DNA of 39,314 nucleotides from Saccharothrix sp. NRRL B-16348 (lineage in GTDB: Bacteria > Actinomycetota > Actinomycetes > Mycobacteriales > Pseudonocardiaceae): positions 1-39,314 of the forward strand of contig NZ_LGED01000246.1 of assembly GCF_001280085.1 (NCBI RefSeq), written 5' to 3'. Positions 9,530-16,965 of this stretch are shown here, in pieces. Numbering within the stretch: position 1 is the stretch's first letter; every line of letters starts with the position of its first letter. The notes under the pieces were generated by a model that was not told the DNA's origin, did no database searches, and saw only the letters and a program-made list of their open reading frames with translations. The position numbers were made by a program, and so were the translations under genes.

Positions 9530-9572
9530 TTGATCACGCAATCAGCGACAGAACCGCTCGTTTGACAGACCC
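9530..9572 (-). repeat. ISL3 terminal inverted repeat, right
   Basis: Reverse complement begins GGGTCTGTCAAACGAGCGG and pairs with 7873-7915. It marks the right boundary of the ISL3 element. Confidence 0.85.
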
Positions 9573-9777
9573 GCCGTCGGCTGTACCGCTTGCGCCGCGG
9601 TCGCCCGGTGCCGGGTGCCGGGTGCCCGGCACGGTTGCGCTGACCGGTTGAACTCGAGGAGTACATCGCGGACCCGACCGTACCGTCGTGCCTTGGACAC
9701 GCCTCGCCGGTCGGTGGACACGGACGTCGAGCAGCCACGGCCGTGGTGGTCCGACCGCCTATCGCGCGGACCGTGAT

Positions 9778-9794
9778 CCGTTCAAACTGAACGG
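9778..9794. promoter_or_regulatory. Palindromic operator-like site upstream of lasso operon
   Basis: CCGTTCAAACTGAACGG is a perfect palindrome with 7-base arms and a 3-base centre. Its 11-base core GTTCAGTTTGA (read on the minus strand) recurs at 13288-13298 upstream of the sugar operon, and a related TTCAATTTGAA palindrome lies at 20080-20090 before the ROK gene. It is a candidate site for the ROK regulator or another dimeric repressor. It lies about 160 bases upstream of the -35 box. Confidence 0.5.
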
Positions 9795-9940
9795 CCCTCG
9801 GCGTGCGTCGCCACGGGCTTTGGCGATCGGAGGGCGCAACACGCGGGCGAGGTGGTACAGAATGGTGATTTTGAATCAAAGCGAGCCGTTCGGTGCTTCG
9901 ATTCGTTCAGATCACGGATCCGCCGGCTTCAGTGCCCAGT

Positions 9941-9971
9941 TTGACATGAGCTGAAAGTCTGATGCTATTAT
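9941..9971 (+). promoter_or_regulatory. Housekeeping-type promoter for the lasso operon
   Basis: TTGACA at 9941-9946 is a perfect -35 consensus. TATTAT at 9966-9971 matches the -10 consensus at five of six positions, with a 19-base spacer. This is an unusually good consensus for such GC-rich DNA and would place the transcript start near 9978, giving a leader of about 95 bases before the precursor start codon. Confidence 0.6.
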
Positions 9972-10071
9972 CGGCCCGATGGGCCACTTTGGTCGACTCA
10001 TTTGATCGGGTTTGCTGGATGCTGTCCTGTCTTCGCTGTCGAGCAGGTGTGGTCAAGTAGGGAGAGTCGTC

Positions 10072-10257
10072 ATGTCCCCTGTGCGTGCCCTGCGGGCGAT
10101 CTTCGGTGGTCAGGACGCGCCCGCCGCGGCAGTGGTTTCGCCCCACGACCGGGACTACGAGGCTCCGGTTCTGGCCGACTTGGGCGAGATTCGCGATGTG
10201 GTGCTGGGCAATTCGTCCAGTGGCAACGGCGACGCTAACTCGCAGTACTACTGGTAG
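10072..10257 (+). CDS. Lasso peptide precursor
   Basis: A 61-aa peptide starting at ATG 10072 behind GGGAGAG. The leader carries the RRE-recognition motif YxxPxLxxxG as Y29-EA-P32-V-L34-ADL-G38. Counting as in known precursors, the core starts at Gly46 and is GNSSSGNGDANSQYYW, 16 residues. Gly1 and Asp9 (Asp54) would form a 9-membered macrolactam ring with the tail ANSQYYW, whose bulky Tyr/Tyr/Trp could lock the thread. My hand-calculated monoisotopic mass after ring closure is about 1687.65. The usual Thr at leader position -2 is Val44 here, which is odd. The cyclase and B protein genes follow at once, which makes the assignment firm although no product is known. Confidence 0.9.
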   Translation: MSPVRALRAIFGGQDAPAAAVVSPHDRDYEAPVLADLGEIRDVVLGNSSSGNGDANSQYYW

Positions 10258-10266
10258 GAACTGCGC

Positions 10267-12132
10267 GTGCTATCGATCTCCGAGCCTGGTCGTACCTCGA
10301 TGCGCGAGCCCGGGGTCGTGGTGGTCTGGCCACCGTTGCCGGGTCCATCGGTGTCGCTGCCCCCCGGTGTCGAAGAGGTGTGGCCTGACCGTCCGGGTCT
10401 GTGGCACAGCGGTGGTTGGCACGTCGGCGAGTTCCGGACCATGCGGTATCGCGATGCCGGGTTGCTCGTCCTGGGTCATTGCTTCGCCGGAGAAGAGCGG
10501 TTGGCGGCAGATTTTCGCGGTGCCGTGGAACAACGCCGTTTCGACGTGCTCGGCCGGTGGTCGGGCAGTTATTCGACCGTGGTGCTCCACGATCACGGCG
10601 TGACCGTCGCCGTGGACCTCGCGGGCCAAATCCCATTCTACCACTTCTCCGCACCCGGCCGGGTAGTGGTCGGGTCGACCCTGTCCTTGACGACTGCGGC
10701 GGCCGGGTTTCGCGGTGAACCGGACTTCCTCGCGGTGGCCGCGCGGGTGTTCTGCCCGGACGTGCCGGCGTTGGTCGGCGACCGGTCGGTGGTCAAGGGC
10801 GTCCGACGGCTCGGCGGCGGTCTGCTGCTCACCGCCGCGGCGGACGCCCGGCCGCAGGTGCGGTCCGGCGAGGCGCTGCTGCCGGATCCGGGGGTGACGG
10901 CCGAGGACGCCGCGATGGTGCTGCGTTCCGCGCTGACGGCCGCCGTGGCGGCGCGGGTGGCGGACGGTCGGTCCGTGTCCGCTGACTTCAGCGGGGGCGC
11001 GGACTCGACCTCGATCGCGTTCCTCGCGGCGCGTCAGCTGTCGGGGCCGCTCCGGGTTTTCAATTACCACAATCCTCTCGCACCGGCGCACGACCTGGAG
11101 TACGCCGAGCGCTATGCGCGGCTGGATTCCAGACTCCGGTTGGAAGTCGTGCTCGGCCGTTCGGACACGCTCACCTACCGAGGGCTGGCCGACGTCGTGG
11201 CGGGAGACTTGCCCGACCAGGCCGCGGTCGCAGACGCCCGCACCGAGTTGCGCCTCAGCCGGATCGCTGCGGCGGGAGGACTGCTGCACTTGGGCGGTGA
11301 AGGTGCCGACGCGCTGCTGGTCCCCGCGCCGTCCTACCTCGCGGACCTCGCACGGCGTGGCGCGGTGCGAGGGCTGGCGGCGCAGGTGCTGGCGGCGAGC
11401 CGGGATCGCTACGTGTCGCCTTCCGTCGTGTTGAAGCAGTTGATCCGAACGGCCGGCACATCGATGCCGCGCGCGTTCAGAGGGCTCGCCGCCCAGTTGG
11501 AACGGCCGGCGCCGCAGGCGATGCAGTGGCTGGACGCGATCTCCTGGTGGACCGGCCCCGGCGCCGCATCCCCCTGGCTCACCGAGCGGGCACGACGAGA
11601 GCTGTCCGATGTCGCCTACGACCTGTCCAGGCAACGCGATCTCCAGCCGCGAGGCGTCGGAATCGCGGACGCCGCCGCGTTGCACGACCTGCGGGCCGCG
11701 GGCGCCGTGCACCGACGGCTCGTGGAAACCGCACGCAGGCACGGGATCTGGCCTCAAGCGCCGTTCCTCGACAACGACGTGATCCGGGCGTGCACGAAGG
11801 TCGGCGCCGCGCTCAAGGTCCCGGACGAGCGGCCCAAGCCGTTGCTCCGCAAGGCGATGGAGGGTCTCGTGCCGGCGCCGGTCTTCGCCCGACGCACGAA
11901 GGGCAACTACATCGGTGAAGATTACCTCGGCGTGCGGGCGGCGGTGCGGAGCTTGACGGCGTTCCTCTCGACGTCCCATGTCGCTGACCTCGGGTTGGTG
12001 GATCCGGAGGCGGTGATCAGGTCGGTGGAGCAGGCTGGCACTGGTGCGCCGGCGCCGTTGCCCGCGTTGAACCGCTTGCTGGGCGTCGAGGTGTGGTTGC
12101 GTGGGCTCGCCGATGCAGGCCCAGGCCGCTGA
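10267..12132 (+). CDS. Lasso cyclase (asparagine-synthetase-like, C protein)
   Basis: About 621 aa. It adenylates the side-chain carboxylate of the core Asp and closes the isopeptide bond with the Gly1 amine. The N-terminal part resembles a class II glutaminase fold but has no Cys2 nucleophile, as expected for lasso cyclases (FDVLGRWSGSYSTVVLHDH, FYHFSAPGRVVVGSTLS). The synthetase half has the ATP pyrophosphatase loop DFSGGADSTS at about residues 240-249, then LLHLGGEGADALL and the C-terminal PFLDNDVIRAC and RRTKGNY segments. GTG 10267 is nine bases after the precursor stop with AGGA upstream; an in-frame ATG at 10300 is the alternative start. It is in an operon with the precursor and the B protein. 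Confidence 0.92.
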   Translation: MLSISEPGRTSMREPGVVVVWPPLPGPSVSLPPGVEEVWPDRPGLWHSGGWHVGEFRTMRYRDAGLLVLGHCFAGEERLAADFRGAVEQRRFDVLGRWSGSYSTVVLHDHGVTVAVDLAGQIPFYHFSAPGRVVVGSTLSLTTAAAGFRGEPDFLAVAARVFCPDVPALVGDRSVVKGVRRLGGGLLLTAAADARPQVRSGEALLPDPGVTAEDAAMVLRSALTAAVAARVADGRSVSADFSGGADSTSIAFLAARQLSGPLRVFNYHNPLAPAHDLEYAERYARLDSRLRLEVVLGRSDTLTYRGLADVVAGDLPDQAAVADARTELRLSRIAAAGGLLHLGGEGADALLVPAPSYLADLARRGAVRGLAAQVLAASRDRYVSPSVVLKQLIRTAGTSMPRAFRGLAAQLERPAPQAMQWLDAISWWTGPGAASPWLTERARRELSDVAYDLSRQRDLQPRGVGIADAAALHDLRAAGAVHRRLVETARRHGIWPQAPFLDNDVIRACTKVGAALKVPDERPKPLLRKAMEGLVPAPVFARRTKGNYIGEDYLGVRAAVRSLTAFLSTSHVADLGLVDPEAVIRSVEQAGTGAPAPLPALNRLLGVEVWLRGLADAGPGR

Positions 12133-12142
12133 GAGGATCGTG

Positions 12143-12865
12143 ATGGCCATCAGACTGGGCATTCCGGAGCACGTGCAGGACGTCAGTCAGCCGACTGGCG
12201 GTGGGGTGCTGCTCGACCTGAACTCCGGGCGATGTTATGCGATGAACCCGACCGCATACGAATTGTGGCGGGAGTGGCACCGTTCGGGTGATTTTGATCT
12301 GGGGTTCCAGGCCGTGGCGGACCGAGACCCCGATTATTGCGGAGAGCGGTTCCGGTCGGACTCGCGGCGATTGGCCGATGATCTTTTGCGGAAAGGACTT
12401 CTGATCACCGTTCCGGAGGTTTCGCGTCGACCGGGTGGTGTGGTAAGGGTGGTCGTCCGTTGTTCGGAATCAGTGGGCTCTGAGCTGTCCGGACTCGCGC
12501 TCGTGGCGCTTTTGGTCATGCCTCTTGCGCTGCTACTGGTACGCATGCCGTTCCGGCTGACGGTGTGGCTCACCGGCTGGTTGCGGGAGTACTGGTGCTG
12601 CGGCGAAGCCACACCGGAACAGGCGCTGTCGGCAATCCTGGCCACGCGGTCTACCACGCGATACCATCCGGGTCGGATCGCCTGTCTGGAACTCTCGCTC
12701 GGTGCCGTGCTGATTCTCGCGGTTCGCCGGCGACACCTCTCCCTGGTGATCGGTGTCGCCGACAACCCGTGCCGCTTTCACGCATGGGTGGAGACCAAGG
12801 GCGGCCCACTCGGTTATCCGACCGATGCGGACATCGCCGAATTTCGGCCGATCTGCACCTTGTGA
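12143..12865 (+). CDS. Fused lasso B protein: RRE plus leader peptidase with a membrane helix
   Basis: The 240-aa protein starts at ATG 12143 behind GAGAGG. Residues 1-90 are a PqqD-like RiPP recognition element (GGGVLLDLNSGRCYAMNPTA, then DLLRKGLLITV) that binds the leader. Residues about 113-136 form a hydrophobic membrane-type helix. Residues 145-240 are the transglutaminase-like lasso peptidase with Cys181 (PGRIACLELSLGAVLIL), His213 (RFHAWVE) and Asp228 at the expected spacing. It removes the leader so the cyclase can act on Gly1. Actinobacterial loci usually encode the RRE (B1) and peptidase (B2) separately; fusion with a membrane helix between them is less usual and would place maturation at the membrane. 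No ABC exporter gene follows. Confidence 0.9.
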   Translation: MAIRLGIPEHVQDVSQPTGGGVLLDLNSGRCYAMNPTAYELWREWHRSGDFDLGFQAVADRDPDYCGERFRSDSRRLADDLLRKGLLITVPEVSRRPGGVVRVVVRCSESVGSELSGLALVALLVMPLALLLVRMPFRLTVWLTGWLREYWCCGEATPEQALSAILATRSTTRYHPGRIACLELSLGAVLILAVRRRHLSLVIGVADNPCRFHAWVETKGGPLGYPTDADIAEFRPICTL

Positions 12866-12919
12866 GCGCGTCCTCCAGGGTCATTTCGGTAAGGGTGGGG
12901 GCGAGTCGATCTGCCGCGC

Positions 12920-13066
12920 TCAGAACCCGCCGTTGATCACAGACAGGACGTGGCTGCCACTCACTGCCCAGGTCAAAACCATGATCAGCACGATGATCCC
13001 GACCCTGATCTGCTTCCTGGAGATGACGCCCGCGCCCGAGCACTCGAACTTGTAGTGGAGTTTCAC
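12920..13066 (-). CDS. Small membrane protein (48 aa), unrecognised
   Basis: A GTG at 13066 with AGGGA upstream opens a 48-residue frame. It has a charged N-terminus with one Cys (KLHYKFECSGAG), basic residues, one clear membrane helix (VGIIVLIMVLTWAV) and a short tail ending SVINGGF. It converges on the lasso B gene. I do not recognise the family. Length, helix and ribosome site make it plausible as a real small membrane protein. Possible roles such as immunity or export help for the lasso peptide are guesses from position alone. Confidence 0.45.
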   Translation of the reverse strand: MKLHYKFECSGAGVISRKQIRVGIIVLIMVLTWAVSGSHVLSVINGGF

Positions 13067-13287
13067 GGTGATTCTTCCCTACTTCCCAAACTCGGCAAGT
13101 CCCGGCGGTGATGGGGGTTGGAACACAGTGTGCCCACTTGCGGCGAGGTCCTCAACCGACCTGGCGGTCGATCCGGCCGGTTGTCGACCTGTGCCCCGTG
13201 GACGGTCTGAAAAACTGTCTCGGAACGTTGTTCAGTCTGTCGCGTGGCCCGCTAGCCATTGAATCCACGGACCGGCCTGAGAGCCTG

Positions 13288-13298
13288 GTTCAGTTTGA
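13288..13298. promoter_or_regulatory. Operator-like half site upstream of sugar operon
   Basis: GTTCAGTTTGA is identical to the core of the perfect palindrome at 9778-9794 read on the minus strand. The right arm is imperfect here (ATTTCAACG follows). Confidence 0.35.
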
Positions 13299-13455
13299 TT
13301 TCAACGCTTTCGACCCACGGCGGGCGGAAGGTCGCACCCACGGCGGATGGCCGCTTGTCAAGAGGCGTCGTCGTCTGGCGCCGCCGCTATGTCGACTGGC
13401 GCGATCTGGATCTCCCGTCACCCGCTCCGGCGTACACTGACTAGGCTGCGGCATT

Positions 13456-13470
13456 CCGTTGAAATTGAAG
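13456..13470. promoter_or_regulatory. Operator-like site upstream of sugar operon
   Basis: The reverse complement of the last 13 bases or so reads CTTCAATTTCAAC and matches CTTCAATTTGAAC before the ROK gene (20079-20091) at 12 of 13 positions. It is a candidate binding site for the same regulator. Confidence 0.4.
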
Positions 13471-13716
13471 TCGATCCTGCCTGTGGTCGGCTTCGCGGTT
13501 ACGAATCGCATACCGGGCCCGGCTGAAATGGAGACCGGACCGAGGATGCGTCCGGCGCGTTTGCGAACGGAAAGATCTTGAAAAACTTTTCGCGCGTGCG
13601 GATTAGCCGTCGGTGTCGGGCTGCCCGGAAGTTCAAGCGTTCGGGCGATGGCCGGGCTGCACCGCGTAAGTACCGTGGGGAATCGCTCGCCGTCCGGCCA
13701 AGTATGGGAGACCGGC

Positions 13717-15288
13717 ATGGTCAGTGCAGGGGGCACCGATTGGGAGCGTTACTCCGCTTGCCACTTCGAGGATCCGAATACCGGCTTGGCGGTGGACGTG
13801 AGCCCGGCGGGGATCACGGTCGATCACCTCGACGGCCTGGCTCCGTCGATGGCCCGCGCGTTCGACGCGATGGCGGCGCTCGAGCGCGGTTCCGTCGTGA
13901 ACCCCGACGAGGGAAGGGCCGTCGGCCATTACTGGCTGCGCGCGCCCGATCTGGCTCCCGACCCCGAGGTGGCCGCCGCGATCAAGTCGAGCCTGGCGAT
14001 GCCGGCCGAGTTCGTATCCCTGGCCCGTGCCGAGGGTTGGCGGACCGTGCTGCACGTCGGGATCGGCGGCTCGACCACCGGCCCTCAATTCCTCTGCGAC
14101 GCGTGGAGCGATCAGACCGACGGCCTCGAGGTGCGGTTCCTCGACAATGCCGACCCGGACGGGGTGGACCGGGCACTCCGGGGCCTGTCGGGCGGACTGC
14201 GGCGCACGGTCGTGTCCGTCGTGTCGAAGTCGGGCATCACGCCGACTCCGTTGGAGGTGGTGCGTGAGCTGGAACGTGCCTACCGGGCCGCGGACGTCGA
14301 CTTCGCCTCACGTGCGGTGGCGACCACGATGGCAGGCAGCGCGCTCGCGGTCCACGCGACGGACAACGGCTGGCGCGCAGTCTTCCCGTTGTGGGACTGG
14401 GTGGGAGGTCGCACGTCGGTCACCTCGCTTGTCGGGTTGTTGCCCGCGGCCCTTGCCGGTGCCGACACCGACTGCTTCCTGTCCGGCGCCGCGGCCGTGG
14501 ACGCGCTCACCAGGGTGCCGGACCTCCGCCGCAACCCGGCCGCGCTGCTCGCCGCGACGTGGCACCACCTCGGCAACGGACGCGGCGACCGGGCCATGGT
14601 CGTCCTGCCGTACCGGGATCGGCTGGCGTTGTTGCCGAGGTGGGTGCAGCAGTTGGTGATGGAATCGGTGGGCAAGGAACTCGACCGCGGCGGTCGCGTG
14701 GTGCGTCAAGGGCTCACTGTGCATGGCCACAAGGGTGTCACCGACCAGCACTCCTACCTCCAGCAGTTGAAGGACGGCAGGGACGACTCGTTCGTCACCT
14801 TCGTCGCCGCGCACCGGGGCAGTCGAGCCGCCGGCGCCGGGGACCCCGACCTGGCGGAACACCTGTTCTCCGGCTTGGTCGGCACGCTGGAAAGTCTGGC
14901 GCGCAAGAGCCGACCGGCAGTGGTGATCACCGTCCCGGACTACCGCGAACGTTCGATCGGTGCGCTGGTGGCGTTGTTCGAACGGGCGGTCGGCCTCTAC
15001 GCCGAGCTGATCGACGTCAACGCCTACCACCAGCCCGGTGTCGACAAGCACGTCGCGCTCCCGGTGCTTGATCTGCGACGGGAGGCGTTGGCGCACCTGG
15101 CGAAGACCCGCGCCCCACTGACAGCCTTCGAGCTCGCCTCCGCGTTGGGGTGCGCGGAGCGGGCGGTCACCGTCCATCGCCTGCTGGCGCACCTGGCGAC
15201 AGCACGCCCCGAGCTGGTCGGCGTACTGCCGGGCGGTTCTCCCGCGAAAACCCGTTTCCACGTGGTGGGTAACGACGCCGATGCCTGA
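13717..15288 (+). CDS. Phosphoglucose-isomerase-family protein (two SIS domains)
   Basis: 523 aa from ATG 13717, behind TGGGAG. The family interconverts aldose- and ketose-6-phosphates. Diagnostic segments are VLHVGIGGSTTGPQFL (first SIS domain, phosphate loop), VVSVVSKSGITPTPLEVV (second loop), PRWVQQLVMESVGKEL and HGHKGVTDQHSYLQQLKDGR, which holds the catalytic-region DQH. A C-terminal extension (about 465-523, TAFELASALGCAERAVTVHR) looks helix-turn-helix-like. Its position as first gene of a specialised six-gene operon, overlapping the next gene by 8 bases, argues for a dedicated isomerase supplying that pathway and not the housekeeping glycolytic copy. The actual hexose is unknown: glucose-6-phosphate/fructose-6-phosphate or a mannose-type substrate are all possible. 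Confidence 0.88.
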   Translation: MVSAGGTDWERYSACHFEDPNTGLAVDVSPAGITVDHLDGLAPSMARAFDAMAALERGSVVNPDEGRAVGHYWLRAPDLAPDPEVAAAIKSSLAMPAEFVSLARAEGWRTVLHVGIGGSTTGPQFLCDAWSDQTDGLEVRFLDNADPDGVDRALRGLSGGLRRTVVSVVSKSGITPTPLEVVRELERAYRAADVDFASRAVATTMAGSALAVHATDNGWRAVFPLWDWVGGRTSVTSLVGLLPAALAGADTDCFLSGAAAVDALTRVPDLRRNPAALLAATWHHLGNGRGDRAMVVLPYRDRLALLPRWVQQLVMESVGKELDRGGRVVRQGLTVHGHKGVTDQHSYLQQLKDGRDDSFVTFVAAHRGSRAAGAGDPDLAEHLFSGLVGTLESLARKSRPAVVITVPDYRERSIGALVALFERAVGLYAELIDVNAYHQPGVDKHVALPVLDLRREALAHLAKTRAPLTAFELASALGCAERAVTVHRLLAHLATARPELVGVLPGGSPAKTRFHVVGNDADA

Positions 15289-16684
15289 CCACGCCGACCG
15301 GGACACTGTCGTCCTACCAGCCACGCTCATCCGCGACCTGCTCGATTTCGTGACGGACCGCTATCCGACCAAGTCCTTCGGCTACCTGGTGGCCCCACGC
15401 GGGCAGTCGCAGCCGACGGAGTTCGTCGGCTTCGAGGACAACATCCGGAACACCGACCAGTGGCGAGCGGACTTCGAGTCGCGCGGTCGATACTTCGTCG
15501 ACCACTCGGACGCGGGTTTCGTCGCCACGGAGGAGGAATCGTGGCGAGTGCAGAAGCAGCTCATGGAACGCGATCTGTACGAGGTCGCGATGTTCCATAC
15601 TCACCGGCGCCATCCGGGCAACTTCTCCGAGATCGACTACGACCTGCACATCAGCAGGGTCCCCGGCTTGTGGCACGTGATCATCTCGCTGCGCAACCCG
15701 CGTCAGCCGCAGATCCGGGCATTCGCCGTGTCCGGGGAGGGCGTGCGCGAGATGCACGTCGTATCACCGCATCAACCCCACGAGGTGGAACGCGCCCAGG
15801 GTCGTTCCCTCGATGCGGCGGTAGCGGCTCTGGCCCTGTCCGGAGACGGACGCCCCCGGTGTCGCGACTCGGCCGTGGTGCTCCGCGCCGTCGAAGTGCT
15901 GAAATGGCTACCTGACCGGGGACCGTACGAGGAACACGTGGTCAGTGGGTTGTTCCTGGGTGCGGGCGAGCGGTTCGACGAGTTCATCGCCCCCGACCTG
16001 GTGCGGGTTGACGGCGGCGCGTTTGAGATGGGGTCGGATCCGGCCTCCGCGAGGCACTTCTGCGGGGAGACACCGCGCCACCAGGTGGTCCTGTCGCCTC
16101 TCCTGCTGTCCCGCTTCGCCGTGACCAATGGTCAGTACGCCCGGTTCGATCCCGCACGGGCGACGTCGGCGGCGGAACGCGATCTGCCGGTGGTCGGTGT
16201 CTCGTGGCACGATGCGGCGCTCTTCGCGGCCTGGATGGGCGGCCGACTGCCGACCGAGGCGGAGTGGGAACGTGCCTGCGGCAACGGCTCGCCGGACCAG
16301 TGGTGCTGTCCCGAACCGCTGCTGCCACGACATGCCTGGTACAGCGAAAACGCGCACGGCGAACCTCACGTCGTCGGCACGCGGAAGCCCAACGACCTGG
16401 GATTGCACGATATGCACGGCAACGTGTGGGAGTGGTGCGCGGACGACTTCCGGCCGGACTTCTACGCCCGGTCGCCCCGGCACGACCCGATCGCGACGGG
16501 CTCGACGGCCGGCACCGCACGTGCGCCGGACAAGGTGTCGCGCGGCGGCAGCTTCCTGTCCCTGCCCGAGATGTGCCGCACCCGCTTCCGGCTGCACGAT
16601 CCGGCCGGCTATTCGGCGGGTGACCTCGGGTTCCGTATGGCCGGCACGCCCCGACCCGACAACGGAGGTCGATCGCGTGATTGA
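15281..16684 (+). CDS. JAMM metalloprotease-like / FGE-sulfatase-domain fusion
   Basis: 467 aa; ATG 15281 overlaps the upstream stop. Residues about 10-165 are a JAMM/MPN domain with the canonical zinc motif HxHx7SxxD: His106, His108, Ser116 and Asp119 in FHTHRRHPGNFSEID. The position of the catalytic Glu (PxExxG in active JAMMs) reads P29-T-K31-S-F-G34, so the general base appears to be Lys. Residues about 235-455 are an FGE/SUMF1-EgtB type domain: VRVDGGAFEMGSDP, WMGGRLPTEAEWERA, DMHGNVWEWCADDF and SRGGSFLSLPEMCRTRFR. Canonical FGE has Cys at both RGGSFLC and the later C; here they are Ser427 and Cys432. Fused to JAMM and coupled to a ubiquitin-like gene, it may act on that carrier or use its thiocarboxylate. 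Reaction unknown; I know of no such fusion. Confidence 0.85.
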   Translation: MPDHADRDTVVLPATLIRDLLDFVTDRYPTKSFGYLVAPRGQSQPTEFVGFEDNIRNTDQWRADFESRGRYFVDHSDAGFVATEEESWRVQKQLMERDLYEVAMFHTHRRHPGNFSEIDYDLHISRVPGLWHVIISLRNPRQPQIRAFAVSGEGVREMHVVSPHQPHEVERAQGRSLDAAVAALALSGDGRPRCRDSAVVLRAVEVLKWLPDRGPYEEHVVSGLFLGAGERFDEFIAPDLVRVDGGAFEMGSDPASARHFCGETPRHQVVLSPLLLSRFAVTNGQYARFDPARATSAAERDLPVVGVSWHDAALFAAWMGGRLPTEAEWERACGNGSPDQWCCPEPLLPRHAWYSENAHGEPHVVGTRKPNDLGLHDMHGNVWEWCADDFRPDFYARSPRHDPIATGSTAGTARAPDKVSRGGSFLSLPEMCRTRFRLHDPAGYSAGDLGFRMAGTPRPDNGGRSRD

Positions 16685-16964
16685 CGTCACTCTTGGTGCT
16701 TCACTGGTGGGTTACCTACCCGACGGCGATCAGTCGTACGGACACCGGTCGGTCGCACTGACGGCCAGCACCTGGCCGGAGACGGTGCGGGAGATCCGGT
16801 CGAGATTCGAGAAGCTCGGCGAGCGGCTGTTCGACGAGTCGGGACGGCTGCGGACCGGCTTCGTGGTGGCGGTCAATGACGAGATCGTCCGAGGTCCGGA
16901 CGGGCCGCGACTGCTCGGCCCCGGTGACCGGTTGTACTTGTTCGCACAGATCGCCGGAGGATGA
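16677..16964 (+). CDS. Ubiquitin-like sulfur-carrier-type protein (MoaD/ThiS fold) ending in GG
   Basis: 95 aa from GTG 16677, overlapping the JAMM-FGE stop by 8 bases. It has the beta-grasp pattern of MoaD/ThiS-like proteins: an N-terminal strand pair (VIDVTLGASLVGYLP), a helix (WPETVREIRSRFEKLGERLF), FVVAVNDEIVRG and the terminal GPGDRLYLFAQIAGG. The tail ends exactly in Gly-Gly, ready for adenylation and conversion to a thiocarboxylate, so no protease maturation is needed. No E1-like MoeB/MoeZ activator is encoded in the window, so a chromosomal one would be required, as is known for carrier-dependent thiosugar formation by BexX. Position between the JAMM-FGE and aldolase genes suggests sulfur delivery to a sugar intermediate. 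Protein conjugation is the alternative. Confidence 0.82.
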   Translation: MIDVTLGASLVGYLPDGDQSYGHRSVALTASTWPETVREIRSRFEKLGERLFDESGRLRTGFVVAVNDEIVRGPDGPRLLGPGDRLYLFAQIAGG

Positions 16965-16965
16965 G

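Larger units (their letters stand above)
7873..9572. mobile_element. ISL3-family insertion sequence, complete
   Basis: A 1.70-kb element bounded by imperfect inverted repeats at 7873-7915 and 9530-9572: 43 bases with two differences, at the 4th and 9th positions. It encloses one transposase gene on the minus strand. I see no 8-bp target duplication: the left flank reads CAAGCGGT and the right GCCGTCGG. So it either moved without a duplication, or one flank was later rearranged. Confidence 0.85.
9573..10071. other. Upstream region of the lasso operon, no gene
   Basis: Half a kilobase between ISL3 and the lasso precursor. It contains a short tandem GGTGCCGG-type repeat (about 9604-9631), a perfect 7+3+7 palindrome at 9778-9794 and a sigma-70-like promoter at 9941-9971. 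No conserved reading frame was recognised on either strand. Confidence 0.6.
13067..13716. other. Control region upstream of the sugar operon, no gene
   Basis: About 650 bases between the divergent 48-aa gene and the isomerase gene. It contains two sequences like the palindromes before the lasso operon and ROK gene: GTTCAGTTTGA at 13288-13298 and CCGTTGAAATTGAAG at 13456-13470. Frames seen here on both strands lack conserved motifs. The long distance suggests promoter elements well upstream or a long untranslated leader; no riboswitch fold was recognised. Confidence 0.5.

Noticed and set aside
9604..9631. Tandem GGTGCCGG-type units, considered as a CRISPR or iteron array
   Set aside because: Only about three short imperfect units without spacers; no cas or replication genes nearby.
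10270..12162. 630-codon minus-strand frame opposite the lasso cyclase
   Set aside because: No conserved motifs; it mirrors a well-supported cyclase gene in an operon.
13717..15288. Housekeeping glycolytic phosphoglucose isomerase
   Set aside because: The gene is the first of an overlapping specialised operon and has an extra C-terminal helix-turn-helix-like extension; a primary-metabolism role alone does not explain its neighbours.
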